Positions 1 through 6,046 of a stretch of 13,214 nucleotides of DNA are shown in pieces. Source of the stretch: an uncultured Spongiibacteraceae bacterium. Lineage in GTDB: Bacteria > Pseudomonadota > Gammaproteobacteria > Pseudomonadales > CAMLJR01. Made by a program: the position numbers and the translations under genes. The stretch spans positions 1 to 13,214 of the forward strand of contig CAMLJR010000075.1 of assembly GCA_946480345.1 (NCBI GenBank), read 5' to 3'. The notes beneath the pieces were generated by a model. That model was not told where the DNA came from. It saw only the letters and a list, made by a program, of their open reading frames with translations, and did not search any database. Every line of letters starts with the position of its first letter. The stretch's first letter is position 1.

Positions 1-681
1 GCCGGGTTCGGGCGGCTCTGGATTGTTTTCGATGCTAAGCATTTGTGCAGCAACCTGGCGAAAACGCATTTCGACGCTGTAATCGACCAGGCTGTGATCG
101 GTGACGACCTTGCAACCGCCGAGCGCGACGCGCGCGTCGGCCTGGAGCCGCCATTGCGCAGGCCATTCTTCGCAGTCGCGAATCAATTGCAGTTGCTGGG
201 GATGTAATACGACGGTGACATTGCGATCGCCGACCGGCAATTCACGTACCGCGCGCCGCACGATCGGCAGTAATTCTTCGGCAGTGAGCACCGGCGCCCG
301 ATCGAGCACCGCGCGGGCAATATCGAGGCTCAATTGCGTCATCGCCGTTTCGATCTGTTGCGACTGGCTCGCGAGCGGATCGAGCAATTGCTGCATCAAC
401 GCTTTCAATTCGTTGACGTGTTGCGCCAGCTCCGCCTGCGCAGCCGCGCGACCTTCTTCCAGACCTTGTTTCATGCCGGCGGCGCGACCCTCGCGCGCGC
501 CGTGCGCAAAACCCTCGCGATGCGCCTGTTGTGTGATGTCGTCGAGCTGCCGAGCCGTCAGCGTGCGCGCAACGATGCGATCGCCCGGCTCGCGTCCGAC
601 CGGCTGCCCGCTGGCGACTTCTGGCAACGTCCAATTCGCGAACTCGCCGCTATTGGCCGCCGGAATCCGGGATTTTTCCAT
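1..681 (-). CDS. fliH: FliH, flagellar export ATPase regulator (3' part beyond the window)
   Basis: FliH binds and restrains the export ATPase FliI and docks it to the C-ring through FliN. About 227 residues are visible and no stop codon is reached, so the C-terminus lies beyond the left edge. The N-terminus begins MEKSRIPAAN. Residues 57-77 carry six glycines spaced exactly four apart (G57, 61, 65, 69, 73, 77), the GxxxG repeat helix known from FliH. A C-terminal globular domain follows, with typical segments around residues 150-170 (VGDRNVTVVLHP) and 185-210 (VALGGCKVVTDHSLVDYS). The ATG at 681 directly follows the TAA of fliG with no spacer, so the two are probably translationally coupled. 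Identity rests on the glycine repeat, the C-terminal domain and the place after fliG. The long open frames on the opposite strand are shadows. Confidence 0.93.
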   Translation of the reverse strand, partial: MEKSRIPAANSGEFANWTLPEVASGQPVGREPGDRIVARTLTARQLDDITQQAHREGFAHGAREGRAAGMKQGLEEGRAAAQAELAQHVNELKALMQQLLDPLASQSQQIETAMTQLSLDIARAVLDRAPVLTAEELLPIVRRAVRELPVGDRNVTVVLHPQQLQLIRDCEEWPAQWRLQADARVALGGCKVVTDHSLVDYSVEMRFRQVAAQMLSIENNPEPPEPG

Positions 682-1713
682 TTAGATCATGGCCTCGCCG
701 CCACCACCGCCCAGCACAATCTCACCCGAATCGGCCATGCGGCGCGCGATGATAAGAATTTCTTTCTGCGCGCCTTCGACTTCGCTGACACGCACCGGAC
801 CTTTCGATTCGAGATCGTCGCGCAGCAGTTCGGCAGCGCGTTTCGACATGTTCTTGAAGATTTTTTCTTTCAATTCTTCGTCGGAGCCTTTCAGCGCGAG
901 GATCAATACTTCCGACGACACTTCGCGCAGCAATGCCTGAATACCGCGATCGTCGACCGCTTTCAGATCTTCGAACACGAACATCAAATCCTGAATCTGC
1001 TGGCCGAGGTCTTCGTCGACCTCTTTGATCGATTCCATCAGCTCGCTTTCCATGCTGCCGTCCATGTTGTTCATGATTTCGGCCGCAACCTTGGTGCCGC
1101 CCATCGCCTTGGTCTGCGACGACGCATTGCCCGAGAATTGTTTTTCGAGAATATCGTTCAGCTCCTGCAACGCCGACGGGTGCACCGAATCGAGCGCGGC
1201 AACGCGCATGATGATGTCGAGGCGCGGTTTCTCGGCGAGGTTGGATAACACTTCGGCGGCCTGATCGGCGTCGAGATAGGCGACAACAATCGCCTGAATC
1301 TGAGGATGTTCGTGACGGATCAGATCGGCGACCGAGCGCGGGTCCATCCACTTCAGCGTATCGAGACCGGTCGTGTTACCGCCGAGCAAAATGCGGTCGA
1401 CCAGCGAATTGGCTTTATCTTCGCCGAGCGCTTCGACCAGCATGTTGCGAATGTAATTGTCGGCGCCGACGCCGAGGCCGGTCAGCGTGCGCGCATCGTT
1501 GAGGAAGTTGTTGACGATGTCCTCAACCTGCGTCTGCTCGATGTTTTGCAGGTGTGTCATCGCCGCGCCGATGCGCTGCACTTCCTTCGGCCCGAGATGA
1601 CGCAGCACGGCCGCCGCGTCCTTTTCGCCGAGCGACATCAACAGCACCGCAGCCTGATCGATGCGGGTCAGAGTCGTTTTACCTTTTGGCGCTTTCGCCG
1701 CTGCATCACTCAC
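682..1713 (-). CDS. fliG: FliG, flagellar motor switch protein
   Basis: FliG is the rotor protein that couples the MS-ring to the C-ring and meets the stator MotA. The product is 343 residues, close to the usual 330-345. The N-terminal FliF-binding part (about 1-100) begins with a run reading IDQAAVLLMSLGEKDAA. The middle domain carries the EHPQ motif at residues 135-138. The C-terminal domain carries MFVFEDL (244-250) and the charged torque helix around 285-305 (KNMSKRAAELLRDDLESKG). The start is GTG at 1713: it is the only start in this frame that gives a full N-terminus, and it overlaps the last 8 bases of fliF. The C-terminus has a glycine run (GGGGGEAMI). The overlap with fliF and the zero spacer to fliH point to one mRNA. 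Confidence 0.97.
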   Translation of the reverse strand: MSDAAAKAPKGKTTLTRIDQAAVLLMSLGEKDAAAVLRHLGPKEVQRIGAAMTHLQNIEQTQVEDIVNNFLNDARTLTGLGVGADNYIRNMLVEALGEDKANSLVDRILLGGNTTGLDTLKWMDPRSVADLIRHEHPQIQAIVVAYLDADQAAEVLSNLAEKPRLDIIMRVAALDSVHPSALQELNDILEKQFSGNASSQTKAMGGTKVAAEIMNNMDGSMESELMESIKEVDEDLGQQIQDLMFVFEDLKAVDDRGIQALLREVSSEVLILALKGSDEELKEKIFKNMSKRAAELLRDDLESKGPVRVSEVEGAQKEILIIARRMADSGEIVLGGGGGEAMI

Positions 1714-3460
1714 TGGTCGCTACCCACTTCTTTACCACTTGAGCGACGCGACCCGGGTCTTCGGCAATGAGACCCTTGATCGCAGTCAGTTGTTGATCGT
1801 ACGAATTATCCGGCCCGGGCAGCATCATGTTGGGATTGCCGCTGCTCAGCGTGACGGTATCCGGGTTCATCTGCGCCATCGGATTGGCGACATTGCCCAT
1901 ATCGCCAAGCGGTGCGCCGGCAAATTGGGGTGCGCCGCTTGAACCCTGCTGGCTCAGGCTGCGCATCACCGGACGCAGCACAACGAAAATCAATGCCAGA
2001 ACCATCAACACGGCAACCACTTGTTTCGCGATACCCGCGACCCACGGTTGCTGCCAGATCGGCGTTTCTTCGACGGTGCCCTCTTCCTCGACGACTGCCA
2101 CAAAGGGCGAGTTGACGACGTTGACGACATCACCGCGCGCCGCATCGAAGCCAACGGCGTTGCGAACGAGTATAGCCAGCCGCTCCAGCGTTTCGGCATC
2201 CAGCGGTGCACCGGCCTCGCCTGGCTTAGCATCCGCCGCCACTTTGTTGTCTACGGCGACCGCGACAGTGACACGACGCAATTTGCCGACCTGATGCTTG
2301 GTGTAGCTGAGCGTGCGGTCGAGCTCGTAGTTGCGTACCAGTTGTTCGCGTGAACGATCACCGGTTTTGGCGCCGCCGCTCGCCGGAGCGGTCGAGCTGC
2401 CGGTGCCCTGCGGAGCCGGTTGATTGGCGGCTGCGCCCGGTGGGTTTGCCTGTTCCGGCGCGCGACCATCGGCGGGCGGCTGATTGCTCAGAGCGCCAGG
2501 CACACCGCTCGGGCTGCTGCCGGGCTTCTGTTCTTCGATGCGCTGTTCGCTGCGAATCGCGGGCGTGTCCGGGTTATACATTTCGCCCGCTTCTTCCACC
2601 GCGGTGAAATCGACATCGGCGGAAACCTCGGCCCGGAATTTATTGGCGCCCAGCAAAGGCTCCAACATCGAATTGATGCGGTCGCGCAGCTGCTTCTCGA
2701 TGCGGTGCGCATATTCCAGCTGCTTGTTCGCGGCGACCAGCTGCGGATCGTCCATTGCCAACTGCGACAACAACACGCCTTTCTGATCGACCACGGTAAC
2801 GTTCTCCGGTTTCAATTCCGGAATGCTGCTCGCGACCAGATTGACGATCGATTTGACCTGTGCGGCCTGCAAAGAACCGCCCGGAAACAGCTCGACAAAT
2901 ACAGACGCCGAGGGCGGACGCGCATCGCGAACGAACACGGATTCTTTCGGGATAGCCAGATGCACGCGGGCGTTGCGCACATTGGTGATGCTGGCGATGG
3001 TGCGAGCGAGTTCGCCTTCGAGCGAACGGCGATAGCGCGCACCTTCCATAAATTGACTGGTGCCGAGCGGCTGCTCCTTATCGAGCAGCTCGAAGCCGGC
3101 CTTGCTGTCGTTAGGCACGCCGGTTTCGGCGAGCTTCAGACGCGCTTCGTTGATTTTGTCGGCCTCGACCAGCAACGCACCGGTGCCGGTGTCGATCTTG
3201 TATTTGATTTTGTTGGTATCGAGGATCTGTAGCACCGCCGACGAATCGAGCCGTTCGAGGCTGCCGTACAGCGGACGGTAATCGCCGCCCTGCGCCCACA
3301 GCACAACAGCAACGCCTATCGCGACGCTGGCGGCGAGACCGATCATCAGACCGAGTTGCCGCAGTACGCCAAGACCCGACATGCCTTGCAGCAAATTGTT
3401 TTGTGGCAGTAAACCGCGACCTTGTCCGGCTTGCTGAGTGGTGGCAGGAACGCTGGCCAT
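1706..3460 (-). CDS. fliF: FliF, flagellar MS-ring protein
   Basis: FliF forms the inner-membrane MS-ring on which the rod and C-ring assemble. The product is 584 residues. Transmembrane segment 1 lies near residues 37-57 and segment 2 near 476-496. Between them are the ring-building motifs, including the typical stretch ARYRRSLEGELARTI (141-155) and LAIPKES (168-174). A low-complexity linker rich in Pro, Ala, Gln and Gly occupies about 310-370, inside the collar insertion, where FliF proteins vary most. The cytoplasmic tail (about 555-584, with LTAIKGLIAEDPGRVAQVVKKW) is the FliG-binding region. The start is ATG at 3460, with GAGGA about 8 bases upstream (minus strand). Its 3' end overlaps fliG by 8 bases. 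Nothing suggests truncation. Confidence 0.97.
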   Translation of the reverse strand: MASVPATTQQAGQGRGLLPQNNLLQGMSGLGVLRQLGLMIGLAASVAIGVAVVLWAQGGDYRPLYGSLERLDSSAVLQILDTNKIKYKIDTGTGALLVEADKINEARLKLAETGVPNDSKAGFELLDKEQPLGTSQFMEGARYRRSLEGELARTIASITNVRNARVHLAIPKESVFVRDARPPSASVFVELFPGGSLQAAQVKSIVNLVASSIPELKPENVTVVDQKGVLLSQLAMDDPQLVAANKQLEYAHRIEKQLRDRINSMLEPLLGANKFRAEVSADVDFTAVEEAGEMYNPDTPAIRSEQRIEEQKPGSSPSGVPGALSNQPPADGRAPEQANPPGAAANQPAPQGTGSSTAPASGGAKTGDRSREQLVRNYELDRTLSYTKHQVGKLRRVTVAVAVDNKVAADAKPGEAGAPLDAETLERLAILVRNAVGFDAARGDVVNVVNSPFVAVVEEEGTVEETPIWQQPWVAGIAKQVVAVLMVLALIFVVLRPVMRSLSQQGSSGAPQFAGAPLGDMGNVANPMAQMNPDTVTLSSGNPNMMLPGPDNSYDQQLTAIKGLIAEDPGRVAQVVKKWVATSE

Positions 3461-3482
3461 TGCTTCTATCCTCGCCTATCCG

Positions 3483-3860
3483 TTAAACCGGCATGTTCAT
3501 GATGTCTTTGTACGCATCGACCAAGCGATTGCGTACCTGGGTCAACGCCTGGAATGACACGCTCGCTTTCTGCGATGCCACCATCACCTGCGCCAACGAA
3601 ACTTGCGGATCGCCCTGCTCGAACGAAGTGGCGAGGCTCGTTGCCTGCTGCTGCGTGGCATTGACCGAATCGATCGCGCCGCGAAACATCTCGCCGAAAC
3701 CCTGCGGCCGTTCGATGGCGCTGGTACCGAGCTGAGTTTTCGCCGCGTCCAGCCCCTGCAACGGAGTGCTGTGGCTAAGGCCGCGCTGTTCGCTGACCTG
3801 ACTTTGCATCTGCCGCATCTGCTGCAGCAACTGATTGACATCGGCACGTTCGGTTCGCAT
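3483..3860 (-). CDS. fliE: FliE, flagellar hook-basal body complex protein
   Basis: FliE joins the MS-ring to the proximal rod and is among the first export substrates. The product is 125 residues, slightly longer than the roughly 104 of enterobacteria, because of a Gln-rich N-terminal segment (VNQLLQQMRQMQSQV). The conserved C-terminal half is clear: FGEMFRGAIDSVN, then a segment with DPQVSLAQVMVASQKA, then SFQALTQVRNRLVDAYKDIMNM to the end. The start is ATG at 3860, with GAAGGG about 10 bases upstream. It is the first gene of the minus-strand operon, and fliF starts 22 bases after its stop. Control is probably through the sigma-54-like promoter and FleQ-like dyads in the leader between 3896 and 4037. 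Confidence 0.96.
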   Translation of the reverse strand: MRTERADVNQLLQQMRQMQSQVSEQRGLSHSTPLQGLDAAKTQLGTSAIERPQGFGEMFRGAIDSVNATQQQATSLATSFEQGDPQVSLAQVMVASQKASVSFQALTQVRNRLVDAYKDIMNMPV

Positions 3861-3895
3861 CGCTGACTACCCTTCTCTCGATCCATAAAACGCAA

Positions 3896-3909
3896 GTCAA
3901 ACTACTGAC
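3896..3909. promoter_or_regulatory. FleQ-like binding dyad 2 in the fliE leader
   Basis: The sequence GTCAAACTACTGAC has the perfect outer half-sites GTCA and TGAC with the same 6-base spacing as the FleQ consensus; the centre is less similar. It lies 76 bases further into the fliE leader than dyad 1 and 36 bases before the fliE start codon. It may be a second FleQ contact or a chance dyad. Confidence 0.35.
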
Positions 3910-3912
3910 GGA

Positions 3913-3946
3913 GATCGCGCCGCTTGTCTCGCTGCGAAGCGCGATC
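3913..3946. repeat. Inverted repeat GATCGCGC between the two FleQ-like dyads
   Basis: GATCGCGC at 3913-3920 is repeated as its exact reverse complement GCGCGATC at 3939-3946, with 18 bases between. In the fliE leader RNA this could form an 8-bp GC-rich hairpin. GATC/GCGC words are common in this genome, so chance is possible. No T-run follows on either strand, so it is not a normal terminator. Confidence 0.4.
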
Positions 3947-3971
3947 AACCGGTCATCGACGATTCAGCGTT

Positions 3972-3985
3972 GCCAAGAAATTGAC
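3972..3985. promoter_or_regulatory. FleQ-like binding dyad 1 in the fliE leader
   Basis: The plus strand reads GCCAAGAAATTGAC. Against the FleQ consensus as I recall it from Pseudomonas aeruginosa (GTCANTAAATTGAC), it differs only at positions 2 and 6. It lies about 27-40 bases downstream of the predicted start of fliE transcription. Downstream placement is unusual for enhancer-binding proteins, but it has been reported for FleQ at flagellar promoters including fliE. Confidence 0.5.
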
Positions 3986-4022
3986 GAGAACGCCCGAATC
4001 GACCGGTTCGGCAAGGGTTAGA

Positions 4023-4037
4023 GCACAAAGTGGGCCA
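4023..4037 (-). promoter_or_regulatory. Predicted sigma-54 (-24/-12) promoter of fliE operon
   Basis: Read on the minus strand, the element is TGGCCC-ACTTT-GTGC, against the sigma-54 consensus TGGCAC-N5-TTGC. The invariant GG and GC are both present with the required 10 bases between them, and 8 of the 10 scored positions agree. Transcription would start near 4012, giving a leader of about 150 bases before fliE. In Pseudomonas the fliE operon is RpoN- and FleQ-dependent, which fits. This is a prediction by eye; no sigma-70 promoter of comparable quality was seen for fliE. Confidence 0.62.
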
Positions 4038-4061
4038 GCGTGAAGTTGGGCTTATCGGGAG

Positions 4062-4090
4062 TTGATGTGAAGGCGCGCGTTCCGTAAAGT
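4062..4090 (+). promoter_or_regulatory. Predicted sigma-70 promoter of the toxin-antitoxin operon
   Basis: The -35 box TTGATG (4062-4067, 4 of 6) and the -10 box TAAAGT (4085-4090, 4 of 6) are separated by 17 bases. Transcription would start near 4097, about 25 bases before the antitoxin ATG. The -10 box sits in the left arm of the palindrome at 4084-4108, the arrangement expected of an autorepressed toxin-antitoxin promoter. Confidence 0.45.
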
Positions 4091-4108
4091 AAGGATTCCT
4101 TACTTTAC
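4084..4108. promoter_or_regulatory. Perfect palindrome, probable antitoxin operator
   Basis: The arms GTAAAGTAAGGA (4084-4095) and TCCTTACTTTAC (4097-4108) are exact reverse complements around a single T at 4096. The element covers the predicted -10 box and start site and ends 13 bases before the antitoxin ATG. A Shine-Dalgarno GGAG (4110-4113) follows directly. Toxin-antitoxin operons of this kind are generally repressed by the antitoxin or its complex binding such dyads. The symmetry is seen directly; the binding partner is inferred from position. Confidence 0.75.
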
Positions 4109-4121
4109 CGGAGCGAACTTC

Positions 4122-4361
4122 ATGCTTGCCAAAATCACCACCAAGAATCAAATAACGCTGCCCAAAGCGATTACCAAAGCGATCGGACCCACCGAGTATT
4201 TTGAGGTGGAGATGCGTGACGGCCAGATCGTTTTAACGCCAGTGCGCATCCAGCGCGCCGACGCTATACGCGCCAAGCTCGCCGAATTGGAGCTGGATGA
4301 AACAGATGTCGCCGATGCCATTGCATGGGCACGCTCGGCAAACGCAAAAACTTCGAAGTGA
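4122..4361 (+). CDS. AbrB/SpoVT-type antitoxin
   Basis: This is a small DNA-binding protein of 79 residues, expected to neutralise the PIN toxin encoded next to it and to repress their shared promoter. The N-terminal 45 residues form a swapped-hairpin AbrB (SpoVT) domain: MLAKITTKNQITLPKAI matches the usual pattern (xxKITxKxQITLPKxI), followed by FEVEMRDGQIVLTPV. The C-terminal part (residues 48-79) is a charged helix (AIRAKLAELELDETDVADAIAWAR) that would be the toxin-binding segment. The ATG has GGAG 8 bases upstream. The stop is 7 bases before the toxin start. The AbrB fold is clear; the antitoxin role follows from the pairing. Confidence 0.9.
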   Translation: MLAKITTKNQITLPKAITKAIGPTEYFEVEMRDGQIVLTPVRIQRADAIRAKLAELELDETDVADAIAWARSANAKTSK

Positions 4362-4368
4362 TCGTTCG

Positions 4369-4797
4369 ATGACAAAAAAATCGGTCACAGTCGTCTTCGA
4401 TACCAATATCGTTTTGTCCGCATTGCTATTTGCCAATGGTCGGTTAATGCCGCTGCGATCCGCTTGGCAACAAGGACAATGCTTACCACTGATATCAAAA
4501 GCAACGATTACGGAAGTAATTCGTGTACTCACGTACCCGAAATTCAAACTGACGGAGATTGAGCAACAGGAATTACTCGCTGATTACGTGCCTTACTGCA
4601 AAACAGTACGCATACCCGCGAAATTACCGAAACTGCCAATCTGCCGCGATCCTTACGATCAGCCGTTTATAGAACTCGCATCGGCTGGAAAAGCGGAGTA
4701 TCTGGTGAGCGGTGACAATGATTTGTTGTGTATCGAGAAAGTGAGTACATGCCGAATCGTGAGTGCGGAGCAGTTTTTATCGCAAGTTCTCGACTAA
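4369..4797 (+). CDS. PIN-domain toxin, putative ribonuclease
   Basis: The product is 142 residues and is a full-length PIN domain of the toxin family typified by VVFDTNIVLSALLF at the N-terminus. PIN toxins are Mg2+-dependent RNases, and the acidic residues expected to hold the metal are present: D11 (FDTN), E49 (TEV), D94/D97 (CRDPYDQPF) and D116/D118 (SGDND). The active site therefore looks intact. The start ATG at 4369 was chosen over an upstream ATG at 4297 because it begins at the conserved domain and lies just after the antitoxin stop; the upstream start would overlap the antitoxin by 65 bases. The Shine-Dalgarno is weak, which fits coupling to the antitoxin. GC counted by hand in three 60-base stretches is 26-28 of 60, below the flagellar genes, though the pilZ gene also has such stretches. 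Confidence 0.92.
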   Translation: MTKKSVTVVFDTNIVLSALLFANGRLMPLRSAWQQGQCLPLISKATITEVIRVLTYPKFKLTEIEQQELLADYVPYCKTVRIPAKLPKLPICRDPYDQPFIELASAGKAEYLVSGDNDLLCIEKVSTCRIVSAEQFLSQVLD

Positions 4798-4823
4798 CGC
4801 CCTTCACTCTTTGCTTAATTGCA

Positions 4824-5774
4824 TCAATTGCCCAGATCGAGCAATCGAATCGCGCTTTCGTCCCGCTCGATTTTCAGATTCGTAAAATCAAACAGATCGG
4901 TATCAGCCAGTTGCGATGGCGCGACATTTTGAATCGAGGAGAAAATCGATTCGATGCGGCCTGGGAATTTTTTCTGCCAGTCGCGCAGCATTTCCTTGAT
5001 CGCCTGCCGCTGCAGATTTTCCTGCGAGCCGCACAGGTTGCACGGAATGATCGGAAATTGCTTGTGCTCGGCATATTCGATCAGGTCGGTTTCCTCGCAA
5101 TACGCGAGTGGACGAATCACGATGTTGCGCTTGTCGTCGCTGAGCAATTTCGGCGGCATCGCTTTGATCGAGCCGCCGAAAAACATATTCAGGAACAGCG
5201 TTTCGATAATGTCGTCGCGATGATGGCCGAGCGCAATTTTGGTCGCGCCGATTTCTTCGGCAAAACCGTACAGCGTGCCGCGCCGCAGGCGCGAGCATAA
5301 ACCGCAGGTGGTTTTACCTTCTGGGATGACCGATTTGACGATGCTGTACGTGTCTTTTTCGAGGATGTGATATTCGATGCCGAGTTGGTCGAGGTACCCC
5401 GGCAACACATGCTCGGGAAAACCCGGCTGTTTCTGATCGAGATTGACCGCGACCAGATCGAACTTCACCGGCGCGCTGCGCTGCAAGCTCATCAGAATAT
5501 CGAGCATGCCGTAACTGTCCTTGCCGCCGGACAGACACACCATCACCTTGTCGCCTTCCTCGATCATGGCGTAATCGGCAATCGCTTCGCCGACCTGACG
5601 CCGCAGCCGTTTCTGCAATTTGTTGAATTCGGTTTTGCTCTTCCTGTCGAGCTTTTCGTTGCTCGACTGCTCAATGGCTGCCGAAGCGTCATCAACCGAC
5701 TTCGACGTTTCGACTGACGTTATGTCGGCGGCGGTAGAGAGATCGGTGGGATCGAATGTCTTGACGGAATTCAT
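4824..5774 (-). CDS. ttcA: TtcA, tRNA 2-thiocytidine(32) synthetase
   Basis: TtcA thiolates cytidine 32 of certain tRNAs using ATP and a 4Fe-4S cluster. The product is 316 residues. The PP-loop SGGKDS lies at residues 82-87. The cluster and catalytic cysteines sit in CGLC (157-160) and CNLC (245-248). Long stretches closely resemble the E. coli protein, for example [33 protein letters not shown] and ALGHHRDD. The first 45 residues are an extra Ser/Thr/Asp-rich segment. ATG 5774 is the only ATG before residue 70, which lies inside the conserved domain, so the start is well fixed. It is convergent with the PIN gene (26 bases between stops) and divergent from mdh. Confidence 0.96.
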   Translation of the reverse strand: MNSVKTFDPTDLSTAADITSVETSKSVDDASAAIEQSSNEKLDRKSKTEFNKLQKRLRRQVGEAIADYAMIEEGDKVMVCLSGGKDSYGMLDILMSLQRSAPVKFDLVAVNLDQKQPGFPEHVLPGYLDQLGIEYHILEKDTYSIVKSVIPEGKTTCGLCSRLRRGTLYGFAEEIGATKIALGHHRDDIIETLFLNMFFGGSIKAMPPKLLSDDKRNIVIRPLAYCEETDLIEYAEHKQFPIIPCNLCGSQENLQRQAIKEMLRDWQKKFPGRIESIFSSIQNVAPSQLADTDLFDFTNLKIERDESAIRLLDLGN

Positions 5775-5804
5775 AGCAATCGGCTGCGCGAAAAATCGGC
5801 GGGC

Positions 5805-5813
5805 ATTCTACCA
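5805..5813 (-). promoter_or_regulatory. Possible extended -10 promoter for ttcA
   Basis: On the minus strand the sequence reads TGGTAGAAT, an extended -10 (TGn) with a 5-of-6 hexamer. No good -35 is seen, which is usual for extended -10 promoters. The start would be near 5798, about 24 bases before the ttcA ATG. Confidence 0.4.
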
Positions 5814-5888
5814 GTTCACGCCCCACTCGGGCTCGGGAAAACGGCGAATTGCGGGATTGGCGCAGCCGATAATCAAATTGGGGCCGGG

Positions 5889-5917
5889 TAGAATTTCAAT
5901 AAGTGCCTGACTACAAT
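5889..5917 (+). promoter_or_regulatory. Possible sigma-70 promoter for mdh
   Basis: The -10 box TACAAT (5912-5917, 5 of 6) has a weak -35 TAGAAT (5889-5894, 3 of 6) at a 17-base spacing. It would start near 5924 and give a GC-rich leader of about 120 bases before the mdh ATG. The weak -35 keeps this tentative. Confidence 0.35.
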
Positions 5918-6046
5918 GGCGCTCCACTTCGAGGCCCGAGCCCCGCGCTCCGGCGGCCCTATCCCGGTCCAGGTAGCAGCACTGCGTGCGATCCACGCCG
6001 GCAGCGACCTGCTCAAAACCCGAACCTTCACCGATAGGAAGCAACC

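Noticed and set aside
334..1248. Plus-strand open frame of 304 codons across fliH/fliG
   Set aside because: It is antisense to two clear flagellar genes; the composition is Phe/Arg/His-rich as expected of a shadow frame, and no domain is recognisable.
2420..3232. Plus-strand open frame of 270 codons across fliF
   Set aside because: Antisense shadow of fliF, with no Shine-Dalgarno and no recognisable domain.
3960..3975. TGGCAA on the minus strand as another -24 element
   Set aside because: The -12 position reads AATC, without the required GC.
3948..4007. ACCGGT twice, 54 bases apart, in the fliE leader
   Set aside because: A six-base palindrome in GC-rich DNA is easily expected by chance, and the flanks do not match.
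4052..4059. CCCGATAA on the minus strand, like the -10 of sigma-28 flagellar promoters
   Set aside because: No TAAA-type -35 occurs at the right distance, and the nearby -24/-12 element is a better explanation for fliE.
4798..4823. Search for a terminator between the convergent PIN toxin and ttcA genes
   Set aside because: The 26 bases show no hairpin with a T-run.
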